Shown here: positions 39,601-48,080 of the stretch, piece by piece
Layout: each line of letters opens with the position of its first letter
How positions within the stretch are numbered: position 1 is the stretch's first letter
NCBI GenBank assembly: GCA_022457155.1
Contig: JAJGOT010000320.1
Span: 607,501 to 671,500, forward strand
Origin: Cladopsammia gracilis
Taxonomy: Eukaryota; Cnidaria; Anthozoa; Scleractinia; Dendrophylliidae
Reading direction: 5' to 3'
DNA length: 64,000 bases
The notes under the pieces: model-generated
What the model saw: the letters and a program-made list of their open reading frames with translations, nothing else
Told to the model about the DNA's origin: nothing
The model's database searches: none
Made by a program: the position numbers and the translations under genes

Positions 39601-41757
39601 TTCAGATGATGAAAACAATCATGGTTATCAATTTATCTACATGTAATTTAATTACCTTACTGGGGGTTTGCACTTATGTCATATCAAAATTCAGAAGCAT
39701 TAAACAACAGATTTCAATTCCAAAATGTTTATGGAATTGTAGAGAATTTAAAACTACACACCCCAACCACATTTTGAAGTGCAAGGTGAACAAGTGTTAG
39801 ACATTTTTGGTTAGAAATGTAATGAGCGACCATCTTGGTGCCCCACTTGGGGGCACCAACATGGTTGCCAAAAATTCAAAGTCTTAATTACACCAAAAAA
39901 CTCATCACAAAATATTGTATTCACTATAAGTTTCATAAAATCGGCTTATAAGTATCTATAATGCAAAAATAACTTTCAACTGGCTCAGTTTTGTTTATTT
40001 TTACATCTGAAACAGCGTGACGAATTGCATGACAAATTTAAAGCCTTTATTAATCGGAAGCAAATCATTGTTATTAAAAACCTGAAAATTTTTGTGGAAG
40101 ATTATAACACTGGTATACATGTACCATGTTAGAAACAGCTTTGTAGGATTGTTACTTTACATGTTTGAATTTTAAAAATATGTTTTGTCACATAAACAAA
40201 TAATGGCTTATGAGATTTATATCTACTCCTTGTCACCTTCTTTCATAGTTTCTTTATCTTTCTGTTTTAAGTTGTACAATATTGTCGGAAAAATGGAGGT
40301 TAATAAAGTTGAAGTTGAAGAGAAAAAAAGTACCAGTCAAATTCAATACAACATATACAATACACACACACACACACACACATGCTGATTGGCAAAAATG
40401 CTGATCGACCTCTCCATAGCCATGCCATGGGAGGATGGCTGTGTGTTGTGTGGAGCTGGCACTTAAAGGGTTGGCACTTAAAGGGATGCTTGCATCCACC
40501 TTGGCAGTAAAGTGGTGGGGTCAATGATCTTATGCGAGACCCTGCCTGGCTATGCCATGCTGATAAGTCCTAACTATGACGAAACAGCTGTCCATGCATG
40601 GCTGCCACTGCCTGGGTGATACCAGGGCTGCAAATAATTATTTTTTTTTTGAAAGGACATACGTCCGACCTGGGCACCATTTTGGTCAGACGTCATCATA
40701 TTATTTACCATGCATTACAAGCGGGCATACATGACGTATTCAATGCTCAAAGGTTTGCAATGCATTATAGGGCAAGTTCAAACACTGTCAGCCATTTGCA
40801 AGTTTTCCGGATGTAATGTCCGACCACGGTTGCGATTTCGTCGGACATTGGCAAATTTTGGTCGGCCATTGTCGTATGACCGACTGTTATTTGCAGCCCT
40901 GTGATACAGCTGTGCGCATGCATAAAGTACTGGCCAAGCCATGGGGTTGATGTTCGAGTGTGTCACTTGCTTTTTCAAGTATTTTTATATACGGTATATA
41001 TGCGTTTTTCACATCAGATCTGACTAAAAATATCAGACCCTCTTCTGCAGGTATTTCTCTGTGGAGAGCATCTGATCACAGGCTAACATTTCCCAAGCAT
41101 TGGCTGTCAAATGAATGGCTTGGGATGTGTTGGAGGGTCATTGACTCCTACTGCTACATAATGATAATAAAATAGTTTAGTCCAGTCAGCGTACACTAAT
41201 AAAAGCATATGAAAATACACTCACGCAATATCCAATCCGCCTTCAAAGTTAAAATGTCCTCTAACTTGCTCATGTAAATTCCAAGGTACATACCTATGAT
41301 AAAAAATATAAAACCTTACCAAAATTGATGCTTCGCTTGAACTTAAGCTTCTATTTTGAAAGGGGTCATGACAAATTAAAAATTATGGACGAAATACATG
41401 TAGCAAATGCTCGTGATCGAGCTGTATCGGTTAGAACAGCACTAGCCGAATGCTTTACAGGCATTAAACATCACGTAAGCTATAAACTTACGTTTGAACA
41501 GTATTTAATCCCATGGCTTTAAGCTTTTGTAGACGATCTTTCCAATATTCTGGAACAACTCTAAAGTAATGTATGGAGCCACTTAGAATTCGAAATGGTT
41601 TACCATCAAGGTAAAAATGCTTTCCATCTGCCCTTAAGCTGGGTATCGTAACCTTAGGCTCCCTCCATGGCATGACCTTGAAATAGAAGACAAGTCCGAA
41701 GATTAAAACACCCAAGACTGCGAATACTGGCTTGCTGCGCAGCCGAACAGCTATCAT
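27610..41757 (-). CDS. GH35 beta-galactosidase-like enzyme, 17 exons, one frameshift
   Basis: Exons traced by GT-AG sites and phase: 41492-41757, 41225-41293, 39263-39358, 38162-38270, 37174-37272, 36683-36770, 35645-35709, 35415-35565, 34868-34954, 34665-34763, 32585-32637, 31706-31853, 31461-31586, 31003-31087, 30382-30469, 29057-29297 and 27610-27702. Exon 1 has an N-terminal hydrophobic signal or anchor (residues 12-27), then [15 protein letters not shown]. Exon 5 holds the acid/base glutamate (FQVENEY). Exon 8 holds the nucleophile glutamate ([12 protein letters not shown]). Exon 9 has [11 protein letters not shown], and exon 16 the C-terminal jelly-roll motif [13 protein letters not shown]. 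The predicted length, about 653 residues, fits animal GLB1-like family 35 enzymes that remove beta-linked galactose in lysosomal or secreted compartments. Exon 12 is 148 nt instead of 147: homology changes frame between 31754 and 31766, so the copy is either a young pseudogene or carries a sequence error. Everything else looks intact. Confidence 0.88.
28125..28268. repeat. Dispersed repeat, copy 1
   Basis: AGTCTATGAACCGGAAGTGC through CATGCCGC(T/A)ACGCGCATGAGTAA is shared with 36895-37032 in the same orientation. An A-rich tract lies in the middle of both. No coding capacity. Confidence 0.8.
30559..30690. mobile_element. Short MITE in beta-galactosidase intron
   Basis: Inverted ends GTGTTTCTTGGTGTTGCGGA and TCCGCAACACCAAGAAAC. 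Confidence 0.75.
32220..32506. mobile_element. MITE family 1, copy 2
   Basis: Interior nearly identical to 4699-4985, for example GTGATTGGCTAAAAAATCTC. The right end is diverged, with AAAATGAAAACCACTCTG in place of the inverted end. Intronic. Confidence 0.8.
33532..33650. repeat. Tandem repeat of about 46 bp in beta-galactosidase intron
   Basis: Two and a half units contain TAACTTTTGATACAGAT, then CTGCTGAGCTAATTAGTATG. Confidence 0.85.
33811..34632. mobile_element. TIR element with internal 60-bp minisatellite
   Basis: The left end (GCGAGACTAAC) and right end (GTTAGTCTCGAGC) are inverted. TAATCAG lies directly outside both ends (33804-33810 and 34633-34639), a likely target-site duplication. 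CTAGCC/GGCTAG-rich subterminal sequence is inverted on the two sides. The middle (about 34000-34410) is a diverged minisatellite with a unit of about 60 bp, containing CGTACGTTCGTAAG and GTTAGTCTTATCTTCTC. The 88-codon plus-strand frame in it is only translated repeat. Confidence 0.75.
35781..36068. mobile_element. MITE family 1, copy 3
   Basis: Best preserved copy: TAGAGCAGTTTTCAATTGAG at the left and CTCAATTGAAAACTGCTCTA at the right. It lies in an intron of the beta-galactosidase gene. Confidence 0.85.
36895..37032. repeat. Dispersed repeat, copy 2
   Basis: Same orientation and order as 28125-28268, with a poly-A tract of about 18 in the middle. Confidence 0.8.
40619..40902. mobile_element. 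MITE with short perfect TIRs
   Basis: CAGGGCTGCAAATAA at the left and TTATTTGCAGCCCTG at the right. Inner GTCCGAC/GTCGGAC motifs are also inverted. Non-coding; intron 2 of the beta-galactosidase gene. Confidence 0.85.
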
Positions 41758-42608
41758 TTCGCCTTTCGAATTGACTCAACCCCAGCTGGCGTTTCCGAGA
41801 ACGTTAGCCTTTTCAAACCGATATTAGCATTGCACTCTTGATTGCTTCTCGTGATAATGATAACAATCGTCATTATGCATGACGATGCACAAATTCGATC
41901 GGCGAGGACAATTTATATAGCCAAGAGGCATATGTAGTTCATAGTTCCTGTTTACGACATTGCGGTCAGTCGACTTGGTCGACTTCCATTTTGAATTCGG
42001 AGAGACCAAGAAGTCTGGGAACGAGATTGGTGTTTTGGCGCGAAAAGTGCGAGCCACAGGAGGAACAGGAGGGTACAGGAGGTCAAGACAGCAGGGTACA
42101 GTTGAGCATAGTTAATGGAACAAACTGGTTATGAAGCTCAAGAAATTTCAAAAAAAGAGTGTACAAAGCTGCTTTGTTTTATGTTGAACGAACCGTGACC
42201 CTGTATGTGGATACCAGTGTTATAATCTTTCACAAAAAGTTTCAGGTTTTAACGATGTTTCGTTTTCGATTTATAAAGGTTGTTAATGTGTCACGCTATT
42301 TCAGATAAGCCGTGAAAATAAACAAATTGAACTAGTTGAAAGTTATTAATGAATTATAGATGCTTATAAACCGATTTCATGCCTCTTATAGTGAATACAA
42401 TATTTTGTGATGAGATTTTGGTGTTATTAAGACTTAAGCCGCCATGTTGCATTGGTGTCCCTAAGTAGGACACCAAGATTTTGCTTTATTTTACAAAATA
42501 ATACAAATTGATGCCAAGGAATTACAAGTTTTGGGGGATTGAACAGAGTAATAGATAAGTCTGCGCACCGCCTCCCGGTGGAATTATCGTTGTCGCTCAC
42601 GCGCTGTA
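41758..42608. other. 5' flank of the beta-galactosidase gene
   Basis: Upstream of the leftward gene starting at 41757. The only long open frame (41824-42057, minus) has no domain signature. A CAGGAGG-rich segment at 42056-42085 is the only repeat seen. Confidence 0.5.
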
Positions 42609-42639
42609 TTGAAACCACCAACGTCCACACTAACCCGCT

Positions 42640-43890
42640 TAGCTGAACTAGTACTCACGCTCAATGCGTTTTCCTTCAACGACGAGTATTACCGACAAAC
42701 TGGTGGTGTTGCCATGGGCAGCAAAATGGGCCCTAATTACGCTTGCCTCTTTGTGGGCTATATTGAAGAGCTTATTTCGTCCCAATACAACGGCTTTACT
42801 CCACAGCTTCATAGCGCTACATCGATGACATCGTAGGAGCAGCTTCTTGCGAATGAGAGGATCTTGAAAGCTTTATCAATTATGTATTTCAACTTTCATC
42901 CCGCTCTGCAATTTACCTCCTCCATTTTGCAATCCGACCTTCCTTTCATGGCATGACATCCAACTTCGCATTTCTGGCAACAGGATTGAAACATCCGTAC
43001 ATTAAAAAGAAATCGACACCCACAACTATATTCACCACACCTCATCTCACCCCGCACACTGTAACAACAGCATCCCATACAGCCAGTTCCTCAGCCTCCG
43101 GCGTCTCTGCTGTAACGATGATGACTTCATCCTACAATGTGATAAAATGAGTACATTTTTCGAAAGCCGTGGTTACCCTTCTTGCGAAGTGATCGTGAAA
43201 GATTAAGTAATGCTCCACATAAGAACGATAGCAAACTTCATTGTTCTGCGCCATTCGCTCTTTCCCACATAGAATATCTTTCATTTCAAGAATAGAGGAG
43301 GAGCTGATGATTAATAATTATATTTCATTATAAAAATAAAGAAAATCCATTTGCGTCAAATAAATTTTAGGAAATGTTCGTGCTTAACCAATCAGAATAG
43401 CAGAAGATAATAACCAATAATTTTGCTTCCTTGATGAAGTTCCCCAAATACAATATCTTTTAAAAATTGAATGTTGCGCGATTGGCTCTCAAATTACTCG
43501 AAACCTTAAAAGTATTAGACAAAATGCACCTTGAATCTTAATTTTTTAGCGGTTTTTGAGTCTAGGCCAATGAGATCACTAGTTGTAACAATGAAAAAAA
43601 GTTGACATTCCATCGTGCATTGCCGTTCAGCGCTATCCTTCTTATGCGGATCATTACTTAATGTCTGTGAGCCGACAGCAAGCACTTCAGAAGCGATTAG
43701 CGGAAACTGATGACAGAGTTCCCCTGGTACTTACATACCATCCCTTTAACTCCCGCGTTAAGAACATTTTGCCGGATACCCTGGTGCACAATTCTAACAA
43801 GTGCCACACTGATCAACCTGGTTCGTTCGCATGTCAGCATCCCCGGTGTCGCACTTGCAAACACATCAGTAGTGTAGGACGCTCATGACC
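42640..43890 (+). pseudogene. Degraded Penelope-like reverse transcriptase
   Basis: Pieces in different frames but correct order. First an RT segment with GGVAMGSKMGPNYACLF (about 42690-42755). Then the catalytic YIDD region in another frame (about 42820). Then downstream RT text, frameshifted several times through 42890-43200. Last a C-terminal block with VLTYHPFNSRVKNIL and CQHPRCRTCKHI (43717-43870). The MGS...P motif and the Cys-rich C-terminal block are typical of Penelope-like elements. The GIY-YIG endonuclease expected next is missing. Clearly inactive. It abuts the viral element. Confidence 0.75.
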
Positions 43891-44119
43891 TGACGGACCA
43901 ATCAGGAGCGAGTACATAAAATTAGCATCTCATTTGCATCTCATTAAGAGCCGGTCAGCCAATCAGAGGCCGAGTTGAAAAGGATGACATCATGGGTTTG
44001 CATGAGAGTGAGGCAAAAAAAATTGGGGGGAGGGGTGGGGGGGCTTATAGTGACCGGAAGTGACCTTAAAGGTGACTTAAAGGTTCTTAAAGGTCGTAAT
44101 GATGGTGCAATGGGTTGTC

Positions 44120-44235
44120 TCAAACAACCAGGTCCCAGATCCCGCTCGGGATCCCTCGGGATGGTTCGGGAATCGCTCGGGATCGTTCGGGATCTTGCTC
44201 GCTGGGTCGGTCCCAGATCCCGCTCGGCCAGGGAG
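44120..44235. repeat. GGGATC-rich repeat cluster near the left viral terminus
   Basis: GTCCCAGATCCCGCTCGG occurs twice (44132-44149 and 44211-44228). Between them are several variants of CTCGGGATC(G/C)(T/C)TCGGGAT. This may be part of the terminal inverted repeat or a terminal regulatory region. The right-hand partner is not in the window. Confidence 0.6.
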
Positions 44236-44323
44236 ACAGAAAAAAACCCGAAAATAACACAAAAAAAATGCCTTTTTAATAGTCACACAACGAAAAGCTA
44301 TTTTTACATGCGGTAACATGAGT

Positions 44324-44530
44324 TCAATTCATGAATGGATTTGTTCGTGTGTTGTAGATTTCACCCCAATAGCTTCTGGGTGGCGGCGGTTTGTTCTTTG
44401 CGAGCCAGTCGTCAATGGACCCGAGAGCAAAATACCGAATGCAATGGTTGCATAGAATCCAGGGATCGGCGCTGCGGGTGGTCCATTGTCGGAAGCCGCA
44501 CACGATCAGGGATTTCAATTGCGTCATGAC
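44324..44530 (-). CDS. Alternative terminal exon, unit H (last)
   Basis: Acceptor CTCCGTTTCAG. Phase 0, 68 codons. Module: VCGFRQW ... CNHCIRY ... GSIDDWL, then a proline/aromatic tail. Nothing matching the module is seen further left. Confidence 0.65.
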   Translation of the reverse strand, partial: VMTQLKSLIVCGFRQWTTRSADPWILCNHCIRYFALGSIDDWLAKNKPPPPRSYWGEIYNTRTNPFMN

Positions 44531-44691
44531 CTGAAACGGAGGAAACCACTGTCAATGGAACCACGTGTTTTTTTTCGTAAACAATGTTGGCATAAAAACA
44601 CTCGAAGATTGGGAGTGATCCATTTAGGCACCAAACGGGTGGACCATAGGGTGTGACCGCAAACAAACAGGGATGTCAATTGCGTCATGAC
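44524..44691 (-). CDS. Alternative terminal exon, unit G
   Basis: Acceptor CATTTTTTCAG. Phase 0, 55 codons. Module: VCGHTLW ... CQHCLRK ... GSIDSGF. It begins VMTQL, like unit H, and is its closest relative. Its TGA stop overlaps the ATG of unit H (ATGA). Confidence 0.65.
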   Translation of the reverse strand, partial: VMTQLTSLFVCGHTLWSTRLVPKWITPNLRVFLCQHCLRKKTRGSIDSGFLRFRS

Positions 44692-44707
44692 CTGAAAAAA
44701 TGGAAAG

Positions 44708-44869
44708 TCACGTTGAGTGGTTTTGTCGCTTTTTGTATTTCAACCAATCGTCAATGGTTCCCAGGCCCAGTCCCCGCACGCAATGGCAGCATGGATAGGA
44801 AAGAAAGAAGGATCGCGTGGACCATAGGTACATGGGGCAAACGCGAAAAGACAGCAATTGATCCAGAAT
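44708..44869 (-). CDS. Alternative terminal exon, unit F
   Basis: Acceptor TTGTTTTTTCAG. Phase 0, 53 codons to TGA. Module: VCPMYLW ... CCHCVRG ... GTIDDWL. No ATG near its start. Confidence 0.65.
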   Translation of the reverse strand: MLDQLLSFRVCPMYLWSTRSFFLSYPCCHCVRGLGLGTIDDWLKYKKRQNHST

Positions 44870-44918
44870 CTGAAAAAACAACAACAACATTTATTCACGA
44901 TTGTTTTTTAAAAAATAA

Positions 44919-45164
44919 TTACACGTGTTGATAAAAACGTAAATTTAAACGTTTGTCCGCAAAAGCAACGAGATGATCATCGTTGTAAACGGCGTCGTGT
45001 CTGTCCATAAAGTCGTCGTGAGCCCAATCGAGGGAATGGGCGACGAGAAAATCGAGTCGCCCAAACAGTTCTATGCGTCGACAATGTTGACAATAAGGCA
45101 ACGCGGGATTGGTGATCCATTTGGTGCACGGACACACGACGGATTGCCCGAGTTCTTGCATCAA
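44919..45164 (-). CDS. Alternative terminal exon, unit E (long)
   Basis: Acceptor TTTCTTTTAG directly abuts it. Phase 0, 81 codons to TAA. Module: VCPCTKW ... YCQHCRRI, then an extended acidic/hydrophobic tail. An AATAAA on the minus strand about 25 nt after the stop (44890-44895) is a candidate poly(A) signal of its own. Confidence 0.65.
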   Translation of the reverse strand: MMQELGQSVVCPCTKWITNPALPYCQHCRRIELFGRLDFLVAHSLDWAHDDFMDRHDAVYNDDHLVAFADKRLNLRFYQHV

Positions 45165-45305
45165 CTAAAAGAAACGGAGAAGAAAACGATCGTCAATGTC
45201 CCCGTCTGTCCATCGTCGCAAACAATGTTGACAATACGATGACGGAGTGGGATCGCCCCAAATAGAAACGGCGCAAACGGGCAAGTCTTGTATTTCTAAA
45301 ATCAA
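45165..45305 (-). CDS. Alternative terminal exon, unit D
   Basis: Acceptor CTGTACAG. Phase 0, 46 codons ending in TAG. Module: VCAVSIW ... YCQHCLRR ... GDIDDRF. No ATG at its start. Its TAG stop supplies the AG acceptor of unit E. Confidence 0.65.
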   Translation of the reverse strand: MILEIQDLPVCAVSIWGDPTPSSYCQHCLRRWTDGDIDDRFLLRFF

Positions 45306-45333
45306 CTGTACAGTGTGAAATAAAAAATGAAAA

Positions 45334-45495
45334 TTAGTGATCTCCGCGTTTCCTTCTTTTAATCAAACGATCAATTTTGCCCTTGAAGACTTTACGATTA
45401 CAATGTTGGCACACCGTAGGATTGTTCGTATGTTTTTCGGTGTTCAACCATAGCGAGCGTGGGCAGAGGTACAAGTCCCGTAACTGTGCCGTGAT
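45334..45495 (-). CDS. Alternative terminal exon, unit C
   Basis: Acceptor after TTTTTTTTCACCCCACAAACACAG-type tract (the AG is at 45496-45497). Phase 0, 53 codons to TAA. Module: LCPRSLW ... CQHCNRK ... GKIDRLI, then a basic tail. No ATG near the start, so splicing is needed to translate it. Confidence 0.65.
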   Translation of the reverse strand: MTAQLRDLYLCPRSLWLNTEKHTNNPTVCQHCNRKVFKGKIDRLIKRRKRGDH

Positions 45496-45519
45496 CTGTG
45501 TTTGTGGGGTGAAAAAAAA

Positions 45520-45651
45520 TTACAGATTAACAACACGTCGCCGGCAGTAGAGGCAAGAGAGGTCCCACACAATAAACGATCGTCGACTGGGAGAGGGTCG
45601 CACCCATTGCGTGACAGGACAGCGAAGCAAGGTGCGGATTTCGACCATCAC
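45520..45651 (-). CDS. Alternative terminal exon, unit B
   Basis: Preceded by a T-rich tract ending TACAAG (acceptor). Open in phase 0 for 43 codons to TAA. Module: RCPVTQW ... CLYCRRR. It lacks the G-x-ID motif of the other units. An internal ATG at codon 2 would also allow separate initiation. Confidence 0.6.
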   Translation of the reverse strand: MMVEIRTLLRCPVTQWVRPSPSRRSFIVWDLSCLYCRRRVVNL

Positions 45652-45675
45652 CTTGTAGTTAAAGAGGAAAAAAAA

Positions 45676-46155
45676 TTAAAGGTTACAAAGTTTCCGGGAT
45701 TGCATCAAATCGTCGTGGCAGTCATTGCAATAGCCATTGGTCCAATGGGCGGAATGGGGGTTTTGGATGGAACGCACTTTGGTTAATAATTGATCGATGG
45801 CCCCGTAACGCCGTCGACGGGAGCAATGGTTGCAACCGACACATCTGACTGAATATTTGACCCATTTATGAAATTGGCAAACACGATGAAATACAAGGTC
45901 GAAACATACCCGTGCCATGCGTTCTCGGTGCAATTGCCTGGCCGCCAAATCCAGGATGCGTTCTTGGAGGATGATGGGTAAATAATCCCAATAAGACTCT
46001 CCATGGGGAAGCGAGGCAGTCTGAGATGGATCCTCTCCCTCCGGTTCCACTTTCACGCGTTTGGCGACCAGGGTTTCCTTCTCATCCATGACACGTTTCC
46101 GCTTGGCACGCATGACTTCCACCACCGAGGGAGTGACCACTTTGTTGGACGCCAT
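45676..46155 (-). CDS. F-box-like viral protein: common 5' exon plus read-through tail (unit A)
   Basis: The unspliced frame encodes 159 residues. The N-terminal half is basic/acidic and disordered with a lysine-rich, NLS-like stretch, followed by DYLPIILQERILDLAA, which resembles the first helix of an F-box (LP-x-E-x-x-x-I-L). After residue 82 the DNA reads CACGG|GTATGT, a strong splice donor in phase 0 (exon end 45910). Read through the donor, the frame continues into module VCQFHKW ... CVGCNHCSRR ... GAIDQLL, then a second Cys pair (CNDC). A TATA-like TATAATAAG lies at 46221-46229, about 65 nt upstream of the ATG. F-box proteins recruit substrates to SCF ubiquitin ligases; the F-box match is weak and is an inference. 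See the seven units at 44324-45651. Confidence 0.7.
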   Translation of the reverse strand: MASNKVVTPSVVEVMRAKRKRVMDEKETLVAKRVKVEPEGEDPSQTASLPHGESYWDYLPIILQERILDLAARQLHRERMARVCFDLVFHRVCQFHKWVKYSVRCVGCNHCSRRRRYGAIDQLLTKVRSIQNPHSAHWTNGYCNDCHDDLMQSRKLCNL

Positions 46156-46220
46156 GTTTGTTTTTCACTAGAGCTCGTAACAACTGAGTGAAGGGTGAAA
46201 AACGGTGGGAACCCCTTGCT

Positions 46221-46229
46221 CTTATTATA
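46221..46229 (-). promoter_or_regulatory. TATA-like box for the F-box-like gene
   Basis: TATAATAAG on the minus strand. The same nonamer with flanking GAGxGTATAATAAGAG-like context precedes the plus-strand gene at 60419. The surrounding 100 bp is an inverted duplicate of 60280-60395. Confidence 0.55.
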
Positions 46230-46384
46230 CCCTCGGGAAGGAGGACGATGCATGCCGGGAAGGAACGGGGTACCCATGGGGGGGTATGGGTATTGATTTC
46301 TTCACTCGTCCCAGGGTCTCTCGCCACCCCACCCCGTTCTATTTAATTCGCCTCGAGAGATAGAGAGAGAAAAGGACGGGCACG

Positions 46385-46963
46385 ATGTTGGGGTACGCGA
46401 TGGATCCGTTGTCCGTGAAAAACGTGTTATTGACCAAGGAATTGAACGAAGTGAAAAAAGAAAATCTGTTCCTGCGAAAGGCCATGGCGGATGTCACGTG
46501 TCAACTCAGTGGGGTACCCTGGAGCCAGATTCCGAGTTGCGTCGAGGCCTTGAAGACCGACAACTCGTCCCTCCGCGCTCGAATCGAGACCTACCAACGG
46601 GACAAAATGCAGTGGTCGACAGACATGAAAGAGGCCCGCGCTCGAGTCGAGACGTTGCAACGGGAGAAAACGCAGTGCTTGAAAGACACGAAAGAGGAAC
46701 GTCGTCGGGGTCTGCAATGGCAAGTGCGCTGCGATCTCTTGTTGGACCAAATTTTGTGCAGGGAGTGCGAAGAGGAGAAAGATGCCGCCTACCACACGGG
46801 ACACGGTTACGACTGGGAACCCAACTGTTGCGAGGGATCCTGTAAATTGGCCAAATATAATTTGCAGGCTGGGATGGACAAGCACGTCGGCGAATTTGTT
46901 ATCCCCGAGTATTTCGAGAAGGATCCCCGCTTACAAGCCCTCGAAAAACAGTTGGTGAACTGA
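46385..46963 (+). CDS. Coiled-coil protein with C-terminal cysteines
   Basis: 192 residues; family not recognised. Residues 15-30 and 55-120 are heptad-rich coiled coil, with an internal repeat of the type R-x-E-T-x-QR-x-K-x-Q. The C-terminal third has CREC and NCCEGSC, possibly binding zinc. It is transcribed divergently from the F-box-like gene, with AATAAA at 47030-47035 as a likely poly(A) signal. A role in virion assembly or regulation cannot be chosen from sequence. Confidence 0.8.
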   Translation: MLGYAMDPLSVKNVLLTKELNEVKKENLFLRKAMADVTCQLSGVPWSQIPSCVEALKTDNSSLRARIETYQRDKMQWSTDMKEARARVETLQREKTQCLKDTKEERRRGLQWQVRCDLLLDQILCRECEEEKDAAYHTGHGYDWEPNCCEGSCKLAKYNLQAGMDKHVGEFVIPEYFEKDPRLQALEKQLVN

Positions 46964-46994
46964 CACAAAAACACTTATTTTACAAGTGGTTGAT

Positions 46995-47035
46995 TTTATT
47001 AAACTTTAAACGCAACGTTGGATTTTTACAATAAA
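46995..47035. terminator. Convergent poly(A) signals
   Basis: AATAAA on the plus strand (47030-47035) serves the coiled-coil gene. TTTATT (46995-47000), AATAAA on the minus strand, serves the PLA2 cluster. The two transcripts would overlap tail to tail by a few tens of bases. Confidence 0.6.
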
Positions 47036-47043
47036 GTGTTCTT

Positions 47044-47418
47044 TCACAATTTTAAACGTTTCTTGACTTGCATGATTTTTTTCACAATCTTCTCCGTCAG
47101 GGTGTGTTTTCCCGGCAGGTTGGCAATCCCTCGGATCATTTTTTCGTCCGCTTTCCACTTGTCCTGCAACGTCTTGGCACGACCGTAATCGATGTCGTGT
47201 TGCTTGGCCAATCGATCCAATCGATTTTTGCCGGGATCCCCTCGTTTCAGGCGTTTGGCGAGATGCGTTCCGGGGCCCATGTATTGATACCCCGGCCAAT
47301 GAAATTCGATCCCCGTTTTGGCCAGTAACTTTTGAAGGTCGAAACTTCCTCCGCGAATGACTCTTCGTCGGCGGGGAGCCCGTTGCCTTTTTCGTTTGGG
47401 TGTTTGACCGCGTCCCAT
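47044..47418 (-). CDS. Virion phospholipase A2-like protein (parvovirus VP1-type)
   Basis: 124 residues from the ATG at 47418; an in-frame ATG at 47436 would add six. A basic N-terminus leads to RGG, then the PLA2 domain: a calcium-loop-like YMGPGT and the catalytic helix LAKQHDIDY (His-Asp pair), as in parvoviral VP1u and adintovirus PLA2 proteins. In parvoviruses this enzyme hydrolyses membrane phospholipids during endosomal escape; the same role is inferred here. The start overlaps the stop of the upstream gene (TGATG), suggesting coupled translation. The RGG|S site may be cut by the viral protease. Confidence 0.85.
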   Translation of the reverse strand: MGRGQTPKRKRQRAPRRRRVIRGGSFDLQKLLAKTGIEFHWPGYQYMGPGTHLAKRLKRGDPGKNRLDRLAKQHDIDYGRAKTLQDKWKADEKMIRGIANLPGKHTLTEKIVKKIMQVKKRLKL

Positions 47419-48080
47419 CACTTCCAATCCAACCAACTCGTCTTGAGTTTCTCCAACTCCCTTTTCGCTCTTTTTTCGAGGGCCGCCTTGGCTTTGTCTC
47501 GGATCACTTGTTGGGTTTTTTTCGCGACACTCCCTATTGTCTGTTTGGCTCGTTTCTTCAACGTTCCGCTGAGAGACGAGGAGGACGTCGACGGACCGGG
47601 TGCCGACGCCGGCGTGTCAAAGGGAAGTTGCCTCGGACGGATGGGTCTCGGAATGCCCGACGGGGTCGTGAGTTTCTTGACGCTGACCTTTTTCGGGGTT
47701 CCCGTCGGTTTGGCCGGTTTTGGACCTGGCGCGGGTGTCGACGGGGTGCGTCCTTTTATCATGTGTTTGAGGAAGGTGGAGATGGGCGCCTCGGCCAAAT
47801 CCTCCTCCTCCGCCGCCGTTGCCCCCACGCCCGTGCCCGGGGCCGTCATGCCCGGTTGTCGCACGCGTTTGGTCCACACGCGCACTTGACGCGCCAAGGG
47901 TTTGGCCAACGCGACTTTGAGCCCCGGGTCCAGGTCGGAGTTGAGCAACACGTCTTCTTCGGCCGCCAAGGTCGCCGCCTTATTCAATCGACTGTCTTCC
48001 ATCAATCGTTGCTTGTACTGTTCTTGCAATTGAAGAAACCGTCGAGGGTCGGTGACGGCTTGGGCCTGGAACGCGCTCAT
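47418..48080 (-). CDS. Basic/proline-rich putative virion protein
   Basis: 220 residues from the ATG at 48080, whose last base pairs overlap the previous gene's stop (ATGA). The N-terminal 80 residues are helical and charged, followed by VRVWTKRVRQPG. The middle is low-complexity Pro/Thr/Ser, with a basic amphipathic helix at the C-terminus. Family not recognised. Its position between other small structural genes suggests a capsid-associated protein. Confidence 0.7.
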   Translation of the reverse strand: MSAFQAQAVTDPRRFLQLQEQYKQRLMEDSRLNKAATLAAEEDVLLNSDLDPGLKVALAKPLARQVRVWTKRVRQPGMTAPGTGVGATAAEEEDLAEAPISTFLKHMIKGRTPSTPAPGPKPAKPTGTPKKVSVKKLTTPSGIPRPIRPRQLPFDTPASAPGPSTSSSSLSGTLKKRAKQTIGSVAKKTQQVIRDKAKAALEKRAKRELEKLKTSWLDWK

